A DNA stretch of 64,000 nucleotides from Meridianimarinicoccus roseus (GTDB taxonomy: Bacteria; Pseudomonadota; Alphaproteobacteria; Rhodobacterales; Rhodobacteraceae). The notes beneath the pieces are model-generated. The model did no database searches. It saw only the letters and a list, made by a program, of their open reading frames with translations, and was not told where the DNA came from. Made by a program: the position numbers and the translations under genes. The stretch covers positions 1 through 64,000 of the forward strand of contig NZ_QGKU01000048.1 in NCBI RefSeq assembly GCF_003172915.1, in the 5' to 3' direction. Position 1 is the stretch's first letter. The number at the start of each line of letters is the position of its first letter. Positions 38,348-47,093 of the stretch are shown piece after piece.

Positions 38348-39613
38348 ATGGATTTCCGCGCCCTGCCGAGCGGCGACTACACCCTTGCCAACGTGACCGT
38401 GCCCGCCTGCCTTCTGGGGCAGGAGGGCGATCTTGTCCGCACCGAGCTGTCCATCGTGGACGGCCGGATCGGCCCGCCTCAGGGCGTGGCGGTGGACATG
38501 GGCGGCGCGCTGGTGCTGCCCTGCTTCACCGACATGCACACCCACCTGGACAAGGGCCATATCTGGGGCCGCGCGCCGAACCCGGACGGCACCTTCATGG
38601 GGGCGCTGACCACGGTGGCGGCGGATCGCGCAGCCAACTGGTCGGCCGAGGACGTGCGCCGCCGGATGGATTTCTCGCTCCGCTGCGCCTTTGCGCATGG
38701 CACGCGGGCGGTGCGCACGCATCTCGACAGCCTGCCGCCACAGGACGGAATAACCTGGCCAGTGTTCCGCGAGTTGCGCGAGGACTGGGCGGGCCGGATC
38801 GCGCTGCAGGGCGTTTGCCTTGTGGGTTGCGACGCGATGGATCCGGAGGGCGCGTTCCGCGACACCGCCGACATCGTGGCGGCTTCGGGCGGGGTGCTGG
38901 GCATGGTGACCTACCCGGTGGCCGACCTCGAGGCGCGGCTGGAGGGGTTCTTCCGGTTGGCGGCCGAGCGGGGGCTGGCGGCGGATTTCCACGTTGACGA
39001 GACGATGGACCCCGAAAGCGAGACGCTGCGCGCCATCGCGAAGACGGTGATCGAGACGGGGTTCGAAGCGGCGGTAACCGTCGGGCACCTGTGTTCGCTG
39101 TCCACGCAAACCGAGGCGCGCGCGCTTGATACGCTGGATCTCGTGGCGAAGGCGGGGCTGAACATCGTATCGTTGCCCATGTGCAACCTCTACCTGCAGG
39201 ACCGGCAGGCCGGGCGCACACCGCGCGGGCGCGGTATCACGCTGGTGCAGGAGGCCCGCGCACGCGGCATCAACGTGTGCTTCGCGTCGGACAACACGCG
39301 TGATCCGTTCTACGCCTACGGCGACATGGACATGATCGAGGTGATGCGCGAGGCGACCCGGATCGGCCATCTGGACCACGGCGAGACCGGCTGGGTGCAG
39401 TCCTTCGGCGCGAACCCCGCCCGCGCCTGCGGCTTCGATACGCAGGACCTGACCGAAGGCGCGCCTGCCGATCTTGTGATCTGCCGCGCGCGCAGCTGGA
39501 CGGAGTTCTTCGCGCGCCCGCAGGCCGACCGGATCGTGCTGCGCGACGGGCGGGCCATCGACCGCACGCTGCCGGACTACGCCGAACTCGATACCCTGAT
39601 GAGGACAGCATGA
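38348..39613 (+). CDS. Cytosine-deaminase-like amidohydrolase
   Basis: 421 aa amidohydrolase barrel. Metal ligands: His64 and His66 in DMHTHLDKG, His215 in DFHVDETMD with Glu218 as the proton shuttle, His247 in VGHLCSLS, Asp315 in ASDNTRDPFYAYGD. The layout follows E. coli CodA. Converts an exocyclic or ring amine to oxo; candidates are cytosine, 5-methylcytosine, creatinine or a related ring. Starts one base after the permease stop and overlaps the FAD oxidoreductase by 4 bp. Exact substrate is not determined. Confidence 0.82.
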   Translation: MDFRALPSGDYTLANVTVPACLLGQEGDLVRTELSIVDGRIGPPQGVAVDMGGALVLPCFTDMHTHLDKGHIWGRAPNPDGTFMGALTTVAADRAANWSAEDVRRRMDFSLRCAFAHGTRAVRTHLDSLPPQDGITWPVFRELREDWAGRIALQGVCLVGCDAMDPEGAFRDTADIVAASGGVLGMVTYPVADLEARLEGFFRLAAERGLAADFHVDETMDPESETLRAIAKTVIETGFEAAVTVGHLCSLSTQTEARALDTLDLVAKAGLNIVSLPMCNLYLQDRQAGRTPRGRGITLVQEARARGINVCFASDNTRDPFYAYGDMDMIEVMREATRIGHLDHGETGWVQSFGANPARACGFDTQDLTEGAPADLVICRARSWTEFFARPQADRIVLRDGRAIDRTLPDYAELDTLMRTA

Positions 39614-41010
39614 AACCCAACGTCGCCGCGGCCAAGGCCGCATTGTCGCACCTCGACATCGAGGACAAGGACAGCGCCATCAAGGCGAAGTCGCGCGACT
39701 TCTTCTGGTATTCGCCGGTGCTGAAGGACCGGCTGGATCATGTCGTCGCCGACTTCGTCGTCTCGCCCCGCAGCGAGGCCGAGGTGATCGAGGTGCTGAA
39801 GGTCTGCTACGCCCATGACGTGCCAGTGACGACGCGCGGCGCGGGCACCGGAAATTACGGACAGGCGATGCCGCTGGCCGGCGGCTGCGTGATGCACCTG
39901 CAGCACATGAACGCGGTCAAGGAGATCCATCCCGGCCGCGTGATCGTGGAACCCGGCTGCCTGATCAAGGATCTGGACGCCGCGTGCAAGGCCGACAGCG
40001 ATCAGGAAGTGCGCATGTTCTCGTCCACATGGGCGACGGCGTCGATCGGTGGCTTCATCGCCGGCGGGTCCGGCGGCGTGGGGTCCTGCACCTGGGGCAG
40101 CCTGCGCGATCTGGGCAACATCATCCGCCTGCGCGTCGTCACGATGGAAGAGGAGCCGCGCGTGCTGAATTTCCGCGGCGAGGAACTGGCCCGCGTCAGC
40201 CACGCCTACGGCACCAACGGTATCATTACCGAGTTAGAGATCCCGCTTGCCCCAGCCTACGACTGGGTGGAGATGTTTGTCGCCTTCGACGATTTCATGG
40301 GCGCGGCAAGCTTCGCCGAGGAACTGGCAAACCAGGACGGCATCCTGATCAAGCTGGCCAGCGTGTTCGAGGCGCCCATCGCGCACGACTATTTCCAGCG
40401 GGTGAAGCCGCATGTGACCGAAGGCCAGTCGGTCGTCGGCCTTATGGTCGCGCCCCATTCCATGGACGGTTTCGAGACCTTCCTGAAGCGCCGTCCGCAG
40501 GCCGGGCTGATCTACCGGTCGGACGCGAGCACATGGGAGCGCACCCCGGGCGCGGTGTTCGAATACGGCTGGAACCACACCACGCTGCGCGCGCTTAAGG
40601 TGGACCCCAGCATAACCTACCTGCAGGTGCGCTACGGCTTCCCCGGGCATCTTGGCCTTGTGGAGAAGATCCGCGACATGCTGAGCCCCGAGGTGCTTCA
40701 GCACCTGGAAGTACTGCGCGAGAATGGCAAGGTGATGTTCGCGGGCCTGAGCCTTGTGAAGTTCACCACCGAGGAACGGCTGGACGAAATCGTGCGCCTG
40801 CACGAGGAAGCCGGCGCGATGATCTTCAACCCGCACCGCTACACGCTGGAAGAGGGTGGACGGCAGACGGTGGACGACAGGCAGTTGCGCTTCAAGAAAG
40901 AGGCCGACCCGAAGGGCCTGCTGAACCCCGGCAAGATGATCGCCTGGGACGACCCGGACTGGAGCTATGACCGGATGTACGCCTATCCGAAGCTCCAGAG
41001 CGCGGGATAG
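39610..41010 (+). CDS. FAD-binding oxidoreductase (VAO/PCMH family)
   Basis: 466 aa. The FAD-binding PCMH domain occupies the first ~230 residues: VTTRGAGTGNYGQAMPLAGG (pyrophosphate loop), WATASIGGFIAGGSGGVGS and SHAYGTNGIITELEI. The C-terminal substrate domain ends KKEADPKGLLNPGKMI, the family's conserved end. Oxidises a C-H or C-N bond with FAD; acceptor unknown. Overlaps the deaminase by 4 bp, so co-translated. Not obviously a glycolate oxidase or cytokinin dehydrogenase; specificity is unassigned. Confidence 0.85.
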   Translation: MKPNVAAAKAALSHLDIEDKDSAIKAKSRDFFWYSPVLKDRLDHVVADFVVSPRSEAEVIEVLKVCYAHDVPVTTRGAGTGNYGQAMPLAGGCVMHLQHMNAVKEIHPGRVIVEPGCLIKDLDAACKADSDQEVRMFSSTWATASIGGFIAGGSGGVGSCTWGSLRDLGNIIRLRVVTMEEEPRVLNFRGEELARVSHAYGTNGIITELEIPLAPAYDWVEMFVAFDDFMGAASFAEELANQDGILIKLASVFEAPIAHDYFQRVKPHVTEGQSVVGLMVAPHSMDGFETFLKRRPQAGLIYRSDASTWERTPGAVFEYGWNHTTLRALKVDPSITYLQVRYGFPGHLGLVEKIRDMLSPEVLQHLEVLRENGKVMFAGLSLVKFTTEERLDEIVRLHEEAGAMIFNPHRYTLEEGGRQTVDDRQLRFKKEADPKGLLNPGKMIAWDDPDWSYDRMYAYPKLQSAG

Positions 41011-41081
41011 GCCGGGACGGTGACGGGACCGATGCCTCTGGCGGGGATGGCCGGGAACAGGCGGCTGACGGGGCGCGGGCG

Positions 41082-41660
41082 ATGACGCGGGCGCTGGTGC
41101 TGTTCGCGCATCCCTGCCCGGAAAGCTTCTCGGCCGCGTTGCACACCCGCGTGGTGGACACGCTTAAGACGCGCGGCTGGGAGGTGGACGATTGCGACCT
41201 GAACGCCGAGGGGTTCGACCCGGTGCTGTCGCAGGCCGAGCGGCGCGGATACCACGACCCCGGCAACACCGCGCCGGTGCAGAACTATGTGGACCGGTTG
41301 CGCGCGGCGCAGGCGCTGGTCATGGTCTTTCCGGTGTGGAATTTCGGCTACCCGGCGATCCTTAAGGGGTTTCTGGACCGCGTGTTCCTGCCGGACGTGT
41401 CGTTTCGGCTTGAGGATGGCAAGGTGAAGCCCAACCTGACGCAGATCCGCAAGCTGGCAGCGGTGACGACCTATGGCGGGGCGCGCACACGCGCGCTGCT
41501 GGTGGGCGATCCGCCGCGCCGCTGCGTCACGCGGGCTGTGTGGCACGTGTGTCGGCCGGACCGCATGAGATACCTTGCGCTTTACGACATGAACCGCGCG
41601 AGCGATGCGAAGCGGGCCGGGTTCCTGGCTCGCGTGGAACGGGAAATGAAGGTATTCTGA
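41082..41660 (+). CDS. Flavodoxin-fold NAD(P)H oxidoreductase 1
   Basis: 192 aa. Flavodoxin_2/KefF-MdaB-like: ALVLFAHPCPESFSAALHTRV (FMN phosphate loop), VFPVWNFGYPAILKGFLDRVF and VTTYGGARTRALLVGD. A cytoplasmic NAD(P)H-dependent FMN reductase or quinone reductase. 71 bp after the FAD oxidoreductase and 3 bp before a paralogue; may supply or recover electrons for the oxygenase steps, which is inference. Confidence 0.82.
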   Translation: MTRALVLFAHPCPESFSAALHTRVVDTLKTRGWEVDDCDLNAEGFDPVLSQAERRGYHDPGNTAPVQNYVDRLRAAQALVMVFPVWNFGYPAILKGFLDRVFLPDVSFRLEDGKVKPNLTQIRKLAAVTTYGGARTRALLVGDPPRRCVTRAVWHVCRPDRMRYLALYDMNRASDAKRAGFLARVEREMKVF

Positions 41661-41663
41661 GCG

Positions 41664-42290
41664 ATGCGCGCCTTGCTGATCTATTGTCATCCGAACCCGG
41701 CCAGCTTCACCGCCTCCGTACGGGACACCGTGCTGCGCGGTCTTGGTGAGGCCGGGGCCGAGGTCCGGGTGATCGACCTTTATGCCGAACAGTTCGACCC
41801 GACCCTGAGCGGCGAAGAACTTGCTGCCTACGAAGACGAGGCGGTGAACACCGCTATGGTGCGCGCGCATGTGGATGCGCTGATGTGGTGCGACACGCTG
41901 GTCTTCGTCTACCCGACATGGTGGTACGGGCTGCCCGCGCGTCTGAAGGGGTGGCTTGACCGAGTGCTGGTGCCGGGCGTTGCCTTCCTGATGCCGGATG
42001 CCGAGCATTCGGACATCCGGCCCGGCCTGACCCACATCAACGGGCTTGCGGTTTATACCACCTGCGGCGCGTCACGCTGGCTGACCTTCTTCGTCGGCGC
42101 GCCGGGCAAGCGCACGCTTCTGCGCGGGGTGCGGGCGCTGTGCGCGCGGCGGTGCCGCACCAGTTTCGCAGCGCACTACCTGATGGACAGTTCGACCCCC
42201 GAAAGCCGCCGCGCGCACCTGGCGCGGGTGGCGACGCGTGTGGCGGCCTTCGCGGGTCGGCCCGCGCGGCGGCAGGAGCAACCGGCATGA
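41664..42290 (+). CDS. Flavodoxin-fold NAD(P)H oxidoreductase 2
   Basis: 208 aa, paralogue of the preceding gene: ALLIYCHPNPASFTASVRDTV, VFVYPTWWYGLPARLKGWLDRV and AVYTTCGASRWLTFFVGAPG. The WW before YG and the TTCGAS turn differ from copy 1, suggesting different partners. Its C-terminal ~20 residues are basic (ARVATRVAAFAGRPARRQEQ). The stop overlaps the oxygenase start by 4 bp. Confidence 0.82.
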   Translation: MRALLIYCHPNPASFTASVRDTVLRGLGEAGAEVRVIDLYAEQFDPTLSGEELAAYEDEAVNTAMVRAHVDALMWCDTLVFVYPTWWYGLPARLKGWLDRVLVPGVAFLMPDAEHSDIRPGLTHINGLAVYTTCGASRWLTFFVGAPGKRTLLRGVRALCARRCRTSFAAHYLMDSSTPESRRAHLARVATRVAAFAGRPARRQEQPA

Positions 42291-43207
42291 TCCCGGTCCT
42301 CGACTGGTCACGTTTCGCTGCCGACCCGGACGGCTTTTCCGCCGATCTCGGGGCGGCCTGCCGCGACACTGGCTTCTTCCTGCTGGACGGACATGGCATC
42401 GCCCCCGCCTTGGTTGCGGAAGTGTTCGCGCAGGCCGACCGGTTTTTCGCACTGCCCGCCGCCCGCAAGGAGCCGCTGTCGATCCTGACCGGTGGCGCGA
42501 ACCGGGGCTGGACCCCGCCCGGCTCCGAGAATCTAGACGACACCAGCACGTCGGTGGACCGCAAGGAGGCGTTCAACATCGGGCTGGACCTTGCGCCGGA
42601 CGATCCGCGTGTGCTGCGCGGGGAGCCGTTCCGCGCACCGAACCGCTGGCCCGAGGATCTGCCGGGCTTCGCCGAGGCGGCGCGAGCCTATTACGACGCC
42701 TGCCTTGCGCTGGGGGTGGACCTTCACCGGGCCTTCGCGCGCGACCTCGGCCTGCCAGAGGACCATTTCGTCGGCAGTTTCAGCGCGCCGCTGGCGACGC
42801 TGCGCCTGCTGAGCTACCCGCCCGGGTCCGGCGCGCCAGGCGAGATCGGTGCGGGGGCGCATACCGACTACGGTTCCATCACGCTGCTCATGACCGATGG
42901 AGAGGCGGGATTGCAGGTTCGCCCGCGCGGAGGTGACTGGACGGAGGTGCCGCATGTGCCGGGTGCCTTTGTTGTCAACATCGCCGACTGCCTGATGCGC
43001 TGGACCAACGACATCTACGTTTCGACGCCGCACCGTGTGCTGCCGCCGCGCAACCGGCGCCGGTCGCTGGCCTTCTTTCTCGATCCCGACCCTGACGCGG
43101 TGATCGCGGCGCTGCCGGGGACGGGCGCGGCGAAGTACCCGCCGGTGACCGGGGCCGATTACCTCCGCAGCCGCCTTGATGCGACGTATACCAAAGGGGA
43201 CATGTGA
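42287..43207 (+). CDS. 2-oxoglutarate/Fe(II) oxygenase, isopenicillin-N-synthase-like
   Basis: 306 aa from the ATG at 42287 overlapping the previous stop. Jelly-roll oxygenase: iron ligands His192 and Asp194 (GAHTDYGSITLL) and His249 (STPHRVLPP), with 2-oxoglutarate-type Arg-x-Ser in RRRSLAFF. N-terminal CRDTGFFLLDGHGI is the family DIOX_N region. Family members hydroxylate or oxidise small molecules; fungal thymine 7-hydroxylase, which acts on the pyrimidine methyl, is one relative by fold. With a deaminase and creatininase in the operon, ring or side-chain oxidation of an N-heterocycle is plausible. Confidence 0.85.
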   Translation: MIPVLDWSRFAADPDGFSADLGAACRDTGFFLLDGHGIAPALVAEVFAQADRFFALPAARKEPLSILTGGANRGWTPPGSENLDDTSTSVDRKEAFNIGLDLAPDDPRVLRGEPFRAPNRWPEDLPGFAEAARAYYDACLALGVDLHRAFARDLGLPEDHFVGSFSAPLATLRLLSYPPGSGAPGEIGAGAHTDYGSITLLMTDGEAGLQVRPRGGDWTEVPHVPGAFVVNIADCLMRWTNDIYVSTPHRVLPPRNRRRSLAFFLDPDPDAVIAALPGTGAAKYPPVTGADYLRSRLDATYTKGDM

Positions 43208-44001
43208 TGACCCGCAGGCTGGACTGGGCGGCCTACCGCACCACGGAATTCGAAGGGCTGGACCCGGAGCGCGTCATCGCCGTTCTGCCGACCGCCGCGA
43301 TCGAACAGCACGGCCCGCACCTTCCGGTGGGCACCGACACGATGATCGCCGAGGGGATGCTGGACGTGCTGCGCCGCACCTGCCCGGAAGATCTGGACCT
43401 GCGCATCCTTCCGGTGCAGGCCGTCGGCAAGTCGAACGAGCATCTGCACGCGCCGGGCACGCTGACCTTCGGGGCCGATACCGCGTTGAAGGCCTGGGTC
43501 GAGATCGGTCTGTCGGTCGCGCGTGCAGGACTGCGCAAGATCGTCATCGTCAACAGTCACGGCGGCAATCTAGATCTCGTGTCGATTCTGTCGCGCGAGT
43601 TGCGGGTGCGGGCCGGGATGCTGGCGGTCAAGTGCCAGTGGAGCGGCTTTGGCCATCCCGAGGGCATGTACCCGCCGGACGAGTTGCGCTTTGGCATCCA
43701 CGGCGGCGACGTGGAAACCTCGCTCATGCTGGCGTTCCGGCCCGGAACGGTCGACATGGGCGCGGCGCGTGACAACAGGTCCACTGCGCGGGAGGGTGGC
43801 ATCCCGCCGGTCGGGCCGATCAGCTATGGCTGGATTTCGGCCGATCTGAACCCGGTCGGCACGGTGGGCAACGCGGCCGTTGCAAGCGCAGCCAAGGGCG
43901 ATGAGACTGCGGCGCACCAGGTGGCGGGCTTCGTTGCGCTGCTTCGGCAGGTGCGTGACACCCCGCTGGACGGGCTGACCCCGGTGCGACCGGATTTCTG
44001 A
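43207..44001 (+). CDS. Creatininase-family amidohydrolase
   Basis: 264 aa from the ATG at 43207, sharing bases with the oxygenase stop (TGATG); a GTG at 43204 is in frame. Creatininase-fold metal ligands: Glu33 and His35 in [15 protein letters not shown] with Asp44, His118 in VNSHGGN, and Glu170 in [10 protein letters not shown]. Family hydrolyses cyclic amides and formamides (creatinine, FAPy-type pyrimidines). Last gene of the operon; likely opens a ring or removes an amide after deamination and oxidation. Confidence 0.85.
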   Translation: MTRRLDWAAYRTTEFEGLDPERVIAVLPTAAIEQHGPHLPVGTDTMIAEGMLDVLRRTCPEDLDLRILPVQAVGKSNEHLHAPGTLTFGADTALKAWVEIGLSVARAGLRKIVIVNSHGGNLDLVSILSRELRVRAGMLAVKCQWSGFGHPEGMYPPDELRFGIHGGDVETSLMLAFRPGTVDMGAARDNRSTAREGGIPPVGPISYGWISADLNPVGTVGNAAVASAAKGDETAAHQVAGFVALLRQVRDTPLDGLTPVRPDF

Positions 44002-44053
44002 TTGCCTTTCGCTTGGCCGCAGGGCTAGGCCAGCGCGGCACAAAGGGGGCGAC

Positions 44054-44659
44054 ATGGCATTCACGGTAGCGATCGACGGACCGGCAGCGGCGGGGAAGGG
44101 CACCATTTCGCGGGCGGTGGCGGCGCGTTTCGGCTTCGCACATCTGGACACCGGGCTGCTCTATCGCGCGACGGGCGCCCGCGTCGCGGACGGCTTGGCG
44201 CCGCTGGTGGCCGCCCAAAGCCTGTCACCCGCCGACCTGGAAAGGGGCGACCTCCGGACGCCCGAAGCGGGGCAGGCGGCCAGCCGGGTCGCCGCCATGC
44301 CCGACGTGCGCGCGGCGCTGGTAACCTTTCAGCGCAGTTTCGCGGCCCGCCACGGCGGTGCTGTACTTGACGGACGCGATATCGGCACGGTTATCTGCCC
44401 CGACGCCGATGTGAAGCTGTTCGTCACTGCCTCGGATGCGGTGCGGGCTCATCGCCGCTGGACCGAACTGGCGGACCCGGCGCTGACGCTGGACGCGGTT
44501 CTGGAGGACCTGCGCGCCCGCGACCGCCGCGACAGCGAACGCGCCGCCGCACCGCTGCGCCCGGCCGACGATGCCGTGGTGATCGACACTTCCGAAATGG
44601 ACATCGACGCCGCCGTCGAGGCCGCGACCGCGCTTGTTTCGGCCGCCCGCGCGGGGTGA
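44054..44659 (+). CDS. cmk: Cytidylate kinase
   Basis: 201 aa. Phosphorylates CMP and dCMP. P-loop [18 protein letters not shown], the NMP-binding [22 protein letters not shown] block, and [31 protein letters not shown] near the C-terminus. Slightly shorter than the ~225-aa bacterial norm because the NMP-binding insert is reduced. RBS AAAGGGGG 4-8 bp upstream. The cmk-rpsA neighbourhood is common in proteobacteria; here a small gene lies between them. Confidence 0.94.
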   Translation: MAFTVAIDGPAAAGKGTISRAVAARFGFAHLDTGLLYRATGARVADGLAPLVAAQSLSPADLERGDLRTPEAGQAASRVAAMPDVRAALVTFQRSFAARHGGAVLDGRDIGTVICPDADVKLFVTASDAVRAHRRWTELADPALTLDAVLEDLRARDRRDSERAAAPLRPADDAVVIDTSEMDIDAAVEAATALVSAARAG

Positions 44660-44715
44660 TCCTGCGGATATCCCGACTTAACCCAAGGTCATCCGGTCGC
44701 TAGTGTGTCGCTCGT

Positions 44716-44734
44716 CGCTGCCCTTTCGGCAGCG
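44716..44734 (+). other. Leader hairpin before the 80-aa repeat protein
   Basis: CGCTGCC (44716-44722), loop CTTTC, GGCAGCG (44728-44734): a perfect 7-bp hairpin six bases upstream of the CGGAG ribosome-binding site of the next gene. It may modulate initiation. Confidence 0.4.
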
Positions 44735-44753
44735 CGGCAACGGAGACAGGAAC

Positions 44754-44996
44754 ATGGACCATTTCGACTTCAAAAAGATCACCGGCCCGCTCACCGCTTC
44801 GCAGCAGGTGCCCGACATGGAAGCCGTCTGGGGATCGGACGGCGCATCTGCGCAGGTGCCGCGCCCCATGCTGGAGGCGATCTGGGGCACCAACGGCACG
44901 GCTGCGGGCGGGCCGGTGCTCGATGCCATCTGGGGCACCAACGGCACAGCCTTCGAGGACCCGCTTTTCGGCTACGACGATCCGACCTTCGCATAA
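44754..44996 (+). CDS. 80-aa protein with three WG repeats, unknown
   Basis: 80 aa from the ATG at 44754 (CGGAG 8-12 bp upstream). Residues 20-33, 38-51 and 54-67 are three repeats of the form P-x-x-E/D-A-I/V-W-G-T/S-N/D-G-T/A-A/S-A/F; copies 2 and 3 are nearly identical (AIWGTNGTA). Net acidic, no Cys, no signal peptide or membrane segment, and the tail is PLFGYDDPTFA. No family recognised. Sits between cmk and rpsA in its own unit. Repeated short motifs with invariant Trp-Gly could be a binding or assembly motif, or cores of a modified peptide; no maturation enzyme is adjacent. Confidence 0.6.
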   Translation: MDHFDFKKITGPLTASQQVPDMEAVWGSDGASAQVPRPMLEAIWGTNGTAAGGPVLDAIWGTNGTAFEDPLFGYDDPTFA

Positions 44997-45026
44997 GGGC
45001 GTTCCGGCCCCGGCCGCTACGCGGGC

Positions 45027-45055
45027 TTGTCAACCGGGTGCGTTTGGCCTATAGC
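45027..45055 (+). promoter_or_regulatory. Sigma-70-type promoter before rpsA
   Basis: TTGTCA (45027-45032), 17-bp spacer, TATAGC (45050-45055). Best promoter match in the 226 bp before rpsA; transcription should start near 45062, about 27 nt before a strong terminator hairpin. Confidence 0.6.
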
Positions 45056-45088
45056 GCGCTCGTCAACACGGCGAAAACGTCGGAGCAG

Positions 45089-45133
45089 AAAAACGCGGGC
45101 AGGGTCGGCAAACACCGGCCCTTCGCGTTTTTT
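45089..45133 (+). terminator. Strong intrinsic terminator in the rpsA leader
   Basis: AAAAACGCG (45089-45097) pairs with CGCGTTTTT, and inside it AGGGTCGG pairs with CCGGCCCT around the loop CAAACA; six Ts follow (45128-45133). It lies between the promoter at 45027 and the rpsA ATG at 45223, with no second clear promoter after it. It may end an approximately 70-nt small RNA or act as an attenuator of rpsA. Confidence 0.7.
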
Positions 45134-45222
45134 GGTATCCGGATGCCGCCGCGACCAACCCAAGACCGGTGGAGACAACCACCCGGCCAGCAAACCGAAA
45201 CCGAAGGAAACCTGAACCTCAT

Positions 45223-46902
45223 ATGTCGCAAAACGCATCCATGGAAGAATTCGAAGCCCTTCTGCAGGAAAGCTTCGAGATCGACACGCCCGACGAGGGC
45301 TCTGTTGTCAAGGGCAAGGTCATCGCCATCGAGGCGGGCCAGGCCATCATCGACGTCGGCTACAAGATGGAAGGCCGCGTCGATCTGAAGGAATTCGCAA
45401 ACCCCGGCGAAGCGCCCGAGATCTCGGTCGGTGACGAGGTGGAAGTCTACCTCCGTCAGGTCGAGAACGCACGCGGCGAAGCCGTGATCAGCCGCGAGAT
45501 GGCCCGCCGCGAAGCCGCGTGGGATCACCTCGAGAAGGCCTATGCCGACGAGAACCGCGTCGAGGGCGCGATCTTCGGTCGCGTCAAGGGCGGTTTCACC
45601 GTCGATCTGGGCGGTGCCGTGGCCTTCCTGCCCGGCTCACAGGTCGATGTGCGCCCGGTGCGCGATGCCGGCCCGCTGATGGGTCTGAAGCAGCCGTTCC
45701 AGATCCTCAAGATGGACCGCCGCCGTGGAAACATCGTCGTGTCGCGTCGCGCCATCCTTGAAGAATCCCGCGCCGAGCAGCGTGCCGAGGTGATCGGCAA
45801 GCTGAACGAGGGCGATGCCGTGGACGGCGTGGTCAAGAACATTACCGAGTACGGCGCGTTCGTCGACCTTGGCGGTGTGGACGGCCTGCTGCACGTCACC
45901 GACATGGCGTGGCGCCGCGTGAACCACCCGTCCGAGATCCTGTCGATCGGCGAGACGGTCAAGGTTCAGGTCATCAAGGTCAACAAGGAAACCCACCGCA
46001 TCAGCCTCGGCATGAAGCAGCTGCAGGAAGATCCGTGGGAATCGGTGCAAGCCAAGTTCCCGCTGGAATCCGTGCACACGGGCCGCGTGACCAACATCAC
46101 CGATTACGGCGCCTTCGTGGAGCTGGAAGCCGGTGTCGAGGGTCTCGTGCACGTGTCCGAGATGTCCTGGACGAAGAAGAACGTGCATCCCGGCAAGATC
46201 GTGTCCACCAGCCAGGAAGTTCAGGTCATGGTGCTCGAGATCGACCCGGCGAAGCGCCGCGTGTCGCTCGGCCTCAAGCAGACCATGCGCAACCCGTGGG
46301 AAGTCTTCGAAGAGAAGTACCCGGTCGGCACCGAAGTCGAGGGCGAGGTCAAGAACATCACCGAGTTCGGCATGTTCATCGGTCTCGACGACGACATCGA
46401 CGGCATGGTCCACCTTTCGGACCTGACCTGGGAAGGTCGCGGCGAGGACGTGATCGGCAACTACCACAAGGGCGAGATGGTCCGCGCGGTGGTCACCGAG
46501 ATCGACGCCGAGAAGGAGCGTATCTCGCTTTCGATCAAGGCGCTGGATGGCGACCCGTTCGCGGAAGCCACGAGCGGCGTCAAGCGCGGCTCGATCGTCA
46601 CGGTGGAAGTCACCGCGATCGAGGATGGCGGGATCGAGGTGTCCTACGACGGTGCCAAGTCCTTCATCCGCCGCAGCGACCTGAGCCGCGACCGCGCCGA
46701 GCAGCGCCCGGAGCGGTTCCAGGTCGGCGACAAGATCGACGTGCGCGTCACCAACATCGACCCCAAGACCCGCCGTCTGGGTCTGTCGATCAAGGCGCGC
46801 GAGATCGCCGAGGAAAAGGAAGCGGTGGAGCAGTACGGCTCGTCCGACAGCGGGGCGTCGCTGGGCGACATCTTGGGCGCGGCTCTCAAGAGCAACGACT
46901 GA
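45223..46902 (+). CDS. rpsA: 30S ribosomal protein S1
   Basis: 559 aa from the ATG at 45223 (MSQNASMEEF) with a GGAA-type ribosome site; ATG 45241 is a possible alternative. Six S1/OB-fold RNA-binding repeats can be followed: about 28-96 (GSVVKGKVIAIE), 112-180, 199-266 (VDGVVKNITEYGAFVDLGG), 284-353 (TGRVTNITDYGAFVEL), 371-441 (EGEVKNITEFGMFIGL) and 457-525. Brings mRNA to the 30S subunit. Followed by a terminator and ihfB, the usual proteobacterial order. Confidence 0.97.
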   Translation: MSQNASMEEFEALLQESFEIDTPDEGSVVKGKVIAIEAGQAIIDVGYKMEGRVDLKEFANPGEAPEISVGDEVEVYLRQVENARGEAVISREMARREAAWDHLEKAYADENRVEGAIFGRVKGGFTVDLGGAVAFLPGSQVDVRPVRDAGPLMGLKQPFQILKMDRRRGNIVVSRRAILEESRAEQRAEVIGKLNEGDAVDGVVKNITEYGAFVDLGGVDGLLHVTDMAWRRVNHPSEILSIGETVKVQVIKVNKETHRISLGMKQLQEDPWESVQAKFPLESVHTGRVTNITDYGAFVELEAGVEGLVHVSEMSWTKKNVHPGKIVSTSQEVQVMVLEIDPAKRRVSLGLKQTMRNPWEVFEEKYPVGTEVEGEVKNITEFGMFIGLDDDIDGMVHLSDLTWEGRGEDVIGNYHKGEMVRAVVTEIDAEKERISLSIKALDGDPFAEATSGVKRGSIVTVEVTAIEDGGIEVSYDGAKSFIRRSDLSRDRAEQRPERFQVGDKIDVRVTNIDPKTRRLGLSIKAREIAEEKEAVEQYGSSDSGASLGDILGAALKSND

Positions 46903-46928
46903 TCCACACCTGCTACTCCAGAACATCG

Positions 46929-46956
46929 GGGGCGCGTCCGGCGACGGGCGCGCCCC
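46929..46956 (+). terminator. rpsA intrinsic terminator
   Basis: GGGGCGCGTCCG (46929-46940), GCGA loop, CGGGCGCGCCCC (46945-46956), one G-U pair, then TTT. Immediately follows rpsA. Confidence 0.75.
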
Positions 46957-47093
46957 TTTCGAATCATGGCAGGAGTGCTGCGCCGCGGCAATGTCCGCCC
47001 GCCGCCGTGTTGCCGCGCATTCGTCGGCCCGAGCGGCCAGAATCGGCACCCTTTTCCGCGGACTTTCGCCTTAGACAGTATTTATGCTTCTCA

